The notes under the pieces were generated by a model. The model was not told the DNA's origin and searched no databases. It saw only the letters and a program-made list of their open reading frames with translations. DNA of 64,000 nucleotides from NCBI RefSeq assembly GCF_000166055.1, contig NC_014664.1:743927-807926 (forward strand), read 5' to 3'. The position numbers and the translations under genes are program-made. Below are positions 58,298 to 64,000 of this stretch, in pieces; position 1 is the stretch's first letter, and each line of letters opens with the position of its first letter. This DNA comes from Rhodomicrobium vannielii ATCC 17100 (GTDB lineage: Bacteria; Pseudomonadota; Alphaproteobacteria; Rhizobiales; Rhodomicrobiaceae).

Positions 58298-58540
58298 ATG
58301 ACAGACCCATCAGCACCGGGCGCGGCGTATGGCCCGAACCGCCGGCTTGCCGAAGCCGCCGTCCCGCGGCGCGCCGGGGATAGCGTCCGGGCCGGGGCCT
58401 GTCGGGATGCCCGGCTGATGGTCTGGCGGGATGCCGCCGGGGAGCCCCGCGCCTGCGGGTCCGCCATCCGAAGGCCCCGACAGCGACATTGCGCCCGACG
58501 GCGACCGCATCCTCGACGATATCAAGGAAGGCACGCGTTA
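58298..58540 (+). pseudogene. Possible degraded Gly/Pro-rich small gene
   Basis: An ATG at 58298 has a good AAAGGAG site upstream and starts MTDPSAPGAAYGP. The frame that looks protein-like further on is a different one: APGIASGPGPVGMPG, a TGA, then WSGGMPPGSPAPAGPPSEGP and an acidic end DSDIAPDGDRILDDIKEGTR stopping at 58540. One frameshift and one nonsense codon would explain this. Because GC-rich DNA can mimic Gly/Pro-rich coding on both strands, the call is weak. Confidence 0.3.
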
Positions 58541-58588
58541 GCGCCTCGCGGGTTAGTATCGTGAGCGGCCAACCGCGAGGAGGAAACC

Positions 58589-58804
58589 ATGAGCAAAGCG
58601 AAGACCGGCATCGGCTCCTACAAGGCGGAGAACGACAACGCGATTTCGCCCGAAGATCCAGACGCGAAGGTGGGCCAGAAGGCGTGGGACAAGCGCGACC
58701 GCGAGAAGCCGGACGAGTCGAAGATCGAGCGCGACCTTGAGAAGTACAGCGAGGAGATGGCCGAGGACGCGCCCGGAACCGGTACGCCGGAAGATAATCC
58801 GTAA
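58589..58804 (+). CDS. Small acidic hypothetical protein (71 aa)
   Basis: A 71-residue, highly charged, probably disordered protein (MSKAKTGIGSYKAENDNAISPEDPDAK...) without hydrophobic segments. GAGGAGG lies just before the ATG, and a strong terminator follows 41 bases after the stop, both supporting a real gene. No family was recognised. Such small hydrophilic proteins are often stress-induced. Confidence 0.7.
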   Translation: MSKAKTGIGSYKAENDNAISPEDPDAKVGQKAWDKRDREKPDESKIERDLEKYSEEMAEDAPGTGTPEDNP

Positions 58805-58845
58805 GGTGCGGTTGCGAGCTGCGCGGGGCGCAAGGCGAAACAAAA

Positions 58846-58868
58846 AAAGGAGCCTTCGCGGCTCCTTT
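58846..58868. terminator. Bidirectional intrinsic terminator
   Basis: AAAGGAGCC and GGCTCCTTT form a perfect 9-bp stem with a five-base loop, preceded by an A-run and followed by TCTCTTTC. It serves the + strand small gene ending at 58804 and the minus-strand DUF1328 gene ending at 58888. Confidence 0.8.
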
Positions 58869-58887
58869 CTCTTTCATCGTGCAACAC

Positions 58888-59061
58888 TCATATGTTGCCT
58901 CGTCCTCTCAGCAAGTAGCCGATCAGCGAAACGACGAGAAGCACGAGAAAGATGTAGAATATGATCTGCGCAATACCGGCCGAAGCACTGGCGATACCGC
59001 CAAAGCCAAAGACACCGGCAACAATCGCGATCACAAGGAAGGTCAAGGCCCAGCCTAGCAT
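58888..59061 (-). CDS. DUF1328 (YtjA-like) small membrane protein
   Basis: A 57-residue protein of two membrane helices: [51 protein letters not shown], with a short basic tail. This is the full-length DUF1328 pattern. Members are abundant in alphaproteobacterial stress regulons; molecular role unknown. The ATG at 59061 starts the conserved MLGWAL and has AGGGAGAAAA upstream. A candidate EcfG promoter precedes it. Confidence 0.9.
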   Translation of the reverse strand: MLGWALTFLVIAIVAGVFGFGGIASASAGIAQIIFYIFLVLLVVSLIGYLLRGRGNI

Positions 59062-59097
59062 GGTTTTCTCCCTGTGAAATGCTTTCTCATATACCTC

Positions 59098-59122
59098 AAC
59101 ACGGGTGCGCCCCGCACGTTCC
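59098..59122 (-). promoter_or_regulatory. Candidate EcfG-type general stress promoter
   Basis: On the minus strand GGAAC (59118-59122) is followed after 17 bases by GTT (59098-59100), close to the alphaproteobacterial EcfG consensus GGAAC-N16/17-CGTT. It lies about 40 bases before the DUF1328 start. The -10 has TGTT instead of CGTT, so it remains a candidate. Confidence 0.4.
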
Positions 59123-59128
59123 AGAAGA

Positions 59129-59926
59129 TCACCGGCGAGCAAAGGATTTCGTCGGCGATGGCGAAAAGCGGTCGGTACGGCCCGGCGCGCCCTCGCGCAG
59201 CCATAGCGTGCAGGCTATCGCCGCCGCGTCGGCCTCGACCGTCCAGAAGCCGTTGGCCTCGCCCCGCATGCGCGCGGAAAGCGCCGTCGGCGCGCCGAGG
59301 GCCACGAGCCTGCCGCCGCCCACCTGGACCTCAACGGCGAAGCTTCGATGCGTATGCCCCGACATGAGCAGTTCGACGCCGCATCGCGCGAACGCCCGCA
59401 GCGCATCGCCTGCACGTCGCACCGGCCGCGCTCGCGGTTCGTCCCGCACGCGCAGAAACGGGTGATGCGCGGCGACGGCCTTGAACAGGCCCGGCGGCAT
59501 CGCGGCGAACTCCGCTTCGGCCGCAGCAATGTCGCGCCGCCGAGCCGCACCTTCTTGCCAGCGAAGATGCGGTTGCCACGACCGCGCCGTGTTGAAGCCA
59601 AGAATCGCCCCGCCGCCGCCCTCGAACACCGGCATCAGATGCGGCGTGCCGGTCGCCTGGTGAAAGCGGTGAAACGGGTCGGCGAAGCGCTGGAGCAGAT
59701 TGAAATAGGGCAGGTCGTGGTTCCCCGGAAGCACGAGCGCGGGCGTACGCAGCGCGGCGAGCCAGGTCTTCGCCGCCTCGAATTCGCGACGCCGCGCACG
59801 CAGCGTCAGGTCGCCCGCAACCACGATGACGTCGGGGCGTTCCGCTTCCATCGCCTCGCGTAACGCGTCTTCGAGGCCGATCGGCACGCTGCCGAAATGG
59901 AGGTCCGCGCAAAGGGCAATTTTCAT
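59129..59926 (-). CDS. Metallophosphoesterase
   Basis: A 265-residue calcineurin-like phosphoesterase. The metal-binding motifs are complete and ordered: CADLHFG (D-x-H), VVAGDLT (GD), LPGNHDLPY (GNHD), AAHHPF (H) and MSGHTHRSF (GHTH). It overlaps the lipid-kinase stop by ATGA, starting at 59926. The 3' end of the gene covers the region upstream of the DUF1328 promoter. The substrate is unknown; coupling with a lipid kinase suggests a phosphorylated lipid or nucleotide-type substrate, which is inference. Confidence 0.9.
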   Translation of the reverse strand: MKIALCADLHFGSVPIGLEDALREAMEAERPDVIVVAGDLTLRARRREFEAAKTWLAALRTPALVLPGNHDLPYFNLLQRFADPFHRFHQATGTPHLMPVFEGGGGAILGFNTARSWQPHLRWQEGAARRRDIAAAEAEFAAMPPGLFKAVAAHHPFLRVRDEPRARPVRRAGDALRAFARCGVELLMSGHTHRSFAVEVQVGGGRLVALGAPTALSARMRGEANGFWTVEADAAAIACTLWLREGAPGRTDRFSPSPTKSFARR

Positions 59927-60837
59927 CGCGCGTCTTTCGAAACCGGCGCCAGCACGGTGAGGGCTGCGGGCCGGACCCGATATCTGAGCGGCGTTCGCAT
60001 CCGTACCACCTCGCCGTCGTTCGACAGGCGCAGCGTCTTTCTGCGCCGCGTCATGATCGTGACCTCCGAGGCGCTGAGCTGTTCGAGCCTGTCGTCGCCC
60101 CGCCAGAGCCCGAGCGCGGCGCGGGCGAGCACCCAAATCAAGCCCAGCCCGCTATGCGGTTTCGCGATGTAGACGCCGAGCTTTCCGTCCGACAGCGCCT
60201 TGCGCGAGAACACGAGACTCGGGCGCTCATCGTAGAGATTGTTCGAAACCGCCAGCGAAAACACCCTCACGCGCATGCGTTCCGTTTCCGCGCCATCGAT
60301 GGCAATGTCGAGATGGCCGCGCGATGCGATCACGGTTTTCAACAGCGCGAAATAGCCGCGAAGCCGCTCGCCGAGGGGGTGGCCGCGCAGGGCCTGACGC
60401 TCGGCGCTGATTTTTGGCGGTAAGCCCAGCAGCGAGTTGCAGAGGAACGCCTCGCCGTTCACCTCGGCGACGTCGATCTTGCGGAACTCGCCCGAGGCCA
60501 GCGCATCGAGCGCCGCGTCTGGGGTAAGCGGAATGCCGAGATCGCGCGCGAGGCGGTTCACGGTGCCGAGCGGCAGGATGGCCAGCGCGATATCGGTGCC
60601 GAGCACCCGGCGCGCCGCGCTGGTGACGGTGCCGTCGCCTCCCCCCGCGAGCAGCACGTCGGGCTTGGCCGCAACCGCGCGGTCGAGCGCAGCGCCCATC
60701 GTGGCTGGCTCGACGAGGTCTGTCGTGATCGCGTGCCCCGCCGCTTCGAAAGCCGCTCGCGTCTTGTCGGCCAGACTTTCGCCCGATACGCCAAGTGCTT
60801 GCCCGGCACGGCTGTTGATTACGGCATGCACGCGCAT
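59923..60837 (-). CDS. Diacylglycerol kinase-family lipid kinase
   Basis: A 304-residue protein of the DAGK/YegS/sphingosine-kinase family. The nucleotide-binding signature AGGGDGTVTSAARRVLGTDIALAILPLGTVNRLARDLGIP is near residue 64, and the C-terminal beta-sandwich has VRVFSLAVSNNLYDERPSLVF and LRLSNDGEVV with the conserved DGE. It phosphorylates a membrane lipid. The start MRVHAVINSRAGQAL is conserved. It is coupled to the downstream phosphoesterase. Confidence 0.92.
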   Translation of the reverse strand: MRVHAVINSRAGQALGVSGESLADKTRAAFEAAGHAITTDLVEPATMGAALDRAVAAKPDVLLAGGGDGTVTSAARRVLGTDIALAILPLGTVNRLARDLGIPLTPDAALDALASGEFRKIDVAEVNGEAFLCNSLLGLPPKISAERQALRGHPLGERLRGYFALLKTVIASRGHLDIAIDGAETERMRVRVFSLAVSNNLYDERPSLVFSRKALSDGKLGVYIAKPHSGLGLIWVLARAALGLWRGDDRLEQLSASEVTIMTRRRKTLRLSNDGEVVRMRTPLRYRVRPAALTVLAPVSKDAR

Positions 60838-61111
60838 TTCCGTCCCCCCGCGCTTCTAGCCACAGCTTCCCCAACACCGCAACCGGCTTGCGGTTCGGCG
60901 AAACGATTTTGCGGTGCGAGTGATTAAAATTACCTGCTCTCAGTAAGAGACACTATATCCTAAGTGCCCATGCCAATTTGAAAGAGGTCATCTGCGCGGG
61001 ACGTCAAAAAATGCGCCGCAGCGGGAATAATTGGAGTAATTATGAAGGGTTGGCAGCAAGAATGAAATATTTCGTCTCCGATCCCGAAAAAGCGATCAGA
61101 GACGTTCTCTC

Positions 61112-61537
61112 TTATTCCGCTGGCTTCGCAAGAGCCTTTAGCAGAGCGGCGGCAAGATCGGCTTGCCCGAAGGGCTTGATGAGAAGAGGGCGACCGGCGA
61201 AGCGGTCATCGAGCACATTTCCGCAATAGCCGCTTGCGAAAATGAAGGGAATGCTGCGCCGTTCGAGCTCCTCGGCAACAGGCGTCACCGTTTCGCCTGC
61301 GACGTTGATGTCAAGAACCGCCACGTCGAATTTGACCTGCTCAATCTTCTGCAGGGCTGCACCGACCCTGTGCGCCGAAGCCGCGACGACGCAGCCCAAC
61401 TCTTCGAGGAAATCCTCCATGAGCATGGCCACGAGCACCTCGTCCTCCACAAAAAACACGCGCACGCCTTCGATCGGATTCTCTGCTTTCAAATCGTCGC
61501 GCTCGGAGGCCGGTTCAGTCGGGAGGGAAGCCCGCAT
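61112..61537 (-). CDS. Single-domain response regulator
   Basis: A 141-residue receiver without an output domain. The acidic pocket is VFFVEDEVLVAMLMEDFLEE, the phospho-acceptor Asp is in FDVAVLDINVAGE, and the Thr/Ser and Lys are in IPFIFASGYCG and PLLIKPFGQADL. This type pairs with HWE or PAS histidine kinases in alphaproteobacteria. The ATG at 61537 (MRASLPTEPASER) is the likely start; an upstream ATG at 61639 is possible. No kinase gene lies nearby. Confidence 0.85.
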   Translation of the reverse strand: MRASLPTEPASERDDLKAENPIEGVRVFFVEDEVLVAMLMEDFLEELGCVVAASAHRVGAALQKIEQVKFDVAVLDINVAGETVTPVAEELERRSIPFIFASGYCGNVLDDRFAGRPLLIKPFGQADLAAALLKALAKPAE

Positions 61538-61710
61538 GTCTTGAAGCCCGTGGTTTTGATTGAGCTGAAACACTACCGTACTTTGACGAAAGCCGTCTAT
61601 CGGCTTTTCTCTCAAAGTAAACGGGCCGCCGCGCAACAAAACCGGCGCTCGGGATCGAAAGCGGGGCGTCCGTGTTGATCGGGAGCGTTGCGCCTCCCGG
61701 GAGAGAAACG

Positions 61711-62835
61711 ATGAAGCTTTTCGAGTGTCAGCATTGCGGGCTACTGGTCTATTTCGAGAACACCGTGTGTGAGCGCTGCGGTTATGCTCTAGGCTTTCTT
61801 CCAGATGTCGCGCAAATGACGGCCCTCAAGCCAAATGGCGACGGCATCTTCACGCCGCTCGCCGACAAGTCCCTCACCGTATCATACTGCGCCAATTTCG
61901 AACATGGCACATGTAATTGGCTCGTCGACAAGCCGGGCGAGCTATGCCGCGCATGCGTTCTGAACCGCACCATTCCTGACCTGCCCGAGAATTTGCGGCG
62001 CTGGCAGCGTATCGAGGTGGCGAAGCATCGCCTCGTCTACAGCCTGTTGAGGCTCGGCCTGCCTGTTGAAAGCAAGACCGAAGCGCCTGAAACCGGCATT
62101 GCCTTCGACTTTCTCGCGCCCCCGCCGGGTGAGGACGGGCAGGGCAAGATCCTGACGGGCCACGACAATGGCGAAATCACGCTGAACGTCATCGAGGCGG
62201 AAGATGCGGTCCGCGAGAAGATCCGCGAAAACATGCACGAGCCCTACCGCACGCTGCTCGGTCATTTCCGCCACGAGATCGCACATTATTATTTCGAGCG
62301 GCTCGTGAAGGGGCGGCCGGGCTATGCTCTGTTCCTCGCCACCTTCGGCGACGAGACGACGGATTACGGCGAGGCGCTGAAGAAGCACTACGCGAACGGT
62401 GCGCCTCCTGACTGGCGGGACAATCACATCACGTCATACGCGAGCGCGCATCCGCATGAGGACTGGGCCGAGACTTTCGCGCATTATCTGCACATGATCG
62501 ACACGCTGGAGACGGCCTACGCGTTCGGCCTTCGCGTGCGGCCGCGTGCCGGACAGGACGACAACCTTGCCGCGAGCGTCAGCTTCGATCCATACACGCG
62601 CAAGGATTTCGAGACGATCATCGATGCGTGGCTTCCTGTGACCTTCGCGGTGAACAGCATCAATCGCAGCATGGGCATCGACGACCTCTACCCCTTCGTC
62701 ATCTCGCCCGCCGTCATCGAGAAGCTTCGTGTCGTTCACGATATTGTCCGCTCGAAGGGCGCGAAGGCTGCTTCGGTAAAAGAGGCCGCCGAGCGCCCGA
62801 GCTTTGCCGGAAGTGTCGCGAGCCGCTCCGCCTGA
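61711..62835 (+). CDS. Zinc-binding metallopeptidase-like protein (COG4307 type)
   Basis: A 374-residue protein. An N-terminal zinc ribbon has MKLFECQHCGLLVYFENTVCERCGYALGF and further Cys residues (YCANFEHGTCNW, LCRACVLN). The central HFRHEIAHYYFERLV contains HExxH, the metalloprotease signature, with a downstream acidic stretch (HEDWAETFAHYLHMIDT) that could supply the third ligand. This matches the 'putative zinc-binding metallopeptidase' family common in alphaproteobacteria; substrate unknown. The ATG at 61711 follows GGGAGAG. It converges with kup. Confidence 0.9.
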   Translation: MKLFECQHCGLLVYFENTVCERCGYALGFLPDVAQMTALKPNGDGIFTPLADKSLTVSYCANFEHGTCNWLVDKPGELCRACVLNRTIPDLPENLRRWQRIEVAKHRLVYSLLRLGLPVESKTEAPETGIAFDFLAPPPGEDGQGKILTGHDNGEITLNVIEAEDAVREKIRENMHEPYRTLLGHFRHEIAHYYFERLVKGRPGYALFLATFGDETTDYGEALKKHYANGAPPDWRDNHITSYASAHPHEDWAETFAHYLHMIDTLETAYAFGLRVRPRAGQDDNLAASVSFDPYTRKDFETIIDAWLPVTFAVNSINRSMGIDDLYPFVISPAVIEKLRVVHDIVRSKGAKAASVKEAAERPSFAGSVASRSA

Positions 62836-62841
62836 GCCTCG

Positions 62842-64000
62842 TCAAATCTCGATGAACGTGCCGAGTTCGACCACATCTTCCGCCGGGATACAGAAGAAGT
62901 TCGTCGCGGTGGTCGCGTTCTTCGTGAGGATGATGAAGATCTGCTCGCGCACCTCCGACATTTCGGGCGAGGTCGACGGCACCGGGATCGCGCGGCCCAC
63001 GAAATAGGACACGTCAGCGGCGGGATCGAAGAAAAGCTCCGCGCGCCGCTCCGCCGCCACCCGTCTCAGCGCGCGTGGCACGTTCGGCGATTCGGCAAAG
63101 CCAAACCGCAGGATCACGCGGATAAATCCATGCTGAAGTTGCTCCGCGTAGGCACGTCTTTCCTTCGGCACGCGCGGGATGCGTTCGGTGATTACCGTCA
63201 ACAGAACGACGGTATCGTGAAGGCATTTGTTGTGCTTCACGTTCAGATGCAGCGACGGCGGAATCCTGTCAGGCCGGCTCGTGAGATAAACGGCGATGCC
63301 CGGCACTCTGCAAAGATCGGCCCCTCTGACCTCCTCCCAGAACGCCTGGAACGGCGGGTTTTCGCGTGCGATGCGCTGGTTCAGCACGACGCGGCCGCGC
63401 CGCCACGTCACCATCGCCGTGAAGATCCCCGCGCCGACGAGCACCGGCAGGAAGCCACCCTCGAAAAACTTGATGAGGTTCGCACCGAAGAAAGCGAGGT
63501 CGACGATAAGGAATAATGAAATGATCAGCCCCGTCTTGAGAAGGCTCCATCCCCAGATGTTGCGCGCCACGACGCCGACAAGCAGTGTCGATACGACCAT
63601 CGTTGTCGCGACGGCGAGGCCGTATGCGCCCGCAAGTGCGCTCGATGATTCGAAATACAGGACAAGCCCCAGCACCGCCGCCGCCATGAGCCAGTTCGCC
63701 TGCGGAATGTAGATCTGGCTCGCCTCGGTTTTCGAGGTGAAGCGGATTTCCATGCGTGGCATGAAGCCGAGCGAGACGGCTTGTTGCGTGATGGTGAAGG
63801 CGCCGGTGATGACGGCCTGGCTCGCGATGATGGTCGCTGCGGTCGCGAGCGCCACGGCCGGATAGAGGAGCCAGTCGGCGAACAGATAGAAGAACGGGTT
63901 CGTCCGTGCATCCGGGTTTTCGAGCACGAGCGCGCCTTGACCGAAATAGTTGAGCATCAGCGCTGGCAGCACGAACGAAAACCAGTCGATCCGGATTACC
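62842..64000 (-). CDS. kup: Kup-type potassium transporter, 3' part (cut by window edge)
   Basis: The frame is open to the window edge (VIRIDWFSFVLPALMLNYFGQGALVLENPDA...), so the N-terminal part lies outside. Visible are several membrane helices (YPAVALATAATIIASQAVITGAFTITQQAVSLGFMPRMEIRFTS, GLAVATTMVVSTLLVGVVA, FGANLIKFFEGGFLPVLVGAG) and the long cytoplasmic C-terminal domain ending DVVELGTFIEI. Kup proteins are inner-membrane K+/H+ symporters. The stop lies six bases from the convergent metallopeptidase gene. Confidence 0.95.
   Translation of the reverse strand, partial: VIRIDWFSFVLPALMLNYFGQGALVLENPDARTNPFFYLFADWLLYPAVALATAATIIASQAVITGAFTITQQAVSLGFMPRMEIRFTSKTEASQIYIPQANWLMAAAVLGLVLYFESSSALAGAYGLAVATTMVVSTLLVGVVARNIWGWSLLKTGLIISLFLIVDLAFFGANLIKFFEGGFLPVLVGAGIFTAMVTWRRGRVVLNQRIARENPPFQAFWEEVRGADLCRVPGIAVYLTSRPDRIPPSLHLNVKHNKCLHDTVVLLTVITERIPRVPKERRAYAEQLQHGFIRVILRFGFAESPNVPRALRRVAAERRAELFFDPAADVSYFVGRAIPVPSTSPEMSEVREQIFIILTKNATTATNFFCIPAEDVVELGTFIEI

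Overview
The window is GC-rich, densely coded chromosomal DNA from an alphaproteobacterium, most likely of the order Hyphomicrobiales (Rhizobiales). This is inferred from gene content: a phasin, PQQ biosynthesis, glutathione-dependent formaldehyde dehydrogenase, alphaproteobacterial homologues of mitochondrial assembly factors (ATP12, NDUFAF3-like, NDUFAF6-like), and a fused indolepyruvate ferredoxin oxidoreductase. No rRNA or species marker is visible, so genus is not called.

Layout. 0-3.8 kb: end of an unknown gene, a HerA/DUF853 ATPase, a secreted RNase T2 and truA. 3.8-5.8 kb: a decayed IS21-type element whose istA carries two nonsense codons and a frameshifting deletion and whose istB is truncated. 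6-9.9 kb: tRNA-Pro(CGG), a small unknown gene, a phasin, rpmB and a peptidoglycan amidase, with two long stretches lacking convincing genes. 10-18.6 kb: a cyclic-nucleotide-domain/patatin-like protein that has lost its catalytic motifs, then housekeeping genes (adenosine kinase, nth, gpmA, dapB, ppa, yebC). 18.8-24.1 kb: a CsoR-type regulator, phoU with a candidate Pho box, formaldehyde dehydrogenase, a DUF2380/DUF3280-like exported protein and pqqCDE. 24.3-29.6 kb: a minus-strand run yajC-secD-secF followed by three assembly-factor homologues. 29.8-32.2 kb: a DUF815 ATPase, a TrxR-like flavoprotein and a small exported protein.

32.2-45.7 kb is an amino-acid catabolism block: an Lrp-type regulator divergent from indolepyruvate ferredoxin oxidoreductase, then leucine degradation (ivd, mccB, mccA, mvaB) with a VapBC-like toxin-antitoxin pair wedged after ivd, then glutaryl-CoA dehydrogenase with a class III CoA-transferase (lysine/tryptophan degradation). 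Tandem hairpin terminators close it.

45.8-53.3 kb mixes small stress-type membrane proteins (DUF883, DUF2853), a monooxygenase-fold protein, an SDR, an exported Cys-rich peptide, an uncharacterised two-gene membrane module (coiled-coil multi-pass protein plus membrane-anchored vWA-like protein), dusB and an AT-rich exported protein whose stop codon lies in an IS630-like miniature element. After ettA comes an AT-rich island (55.3-58.2 kb) holding an OLD-like ATPase/TOPRIM gene cut in two by an intact IS630-family insertion; deleting the element and one TA restores a continuous 582-codon frame. The rest (58.2-64 kb) carries small genes, a DUF1328 protein, a metallophosphoesterase/lipid-kinase pair, a response regulator, a zinc metallopeptidase and the 3' part of kup.

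The most notable non-coding signal is a diverged repeat of about 160 bp present once near 15.5 kb and once, inverted, near 51.6 kb.
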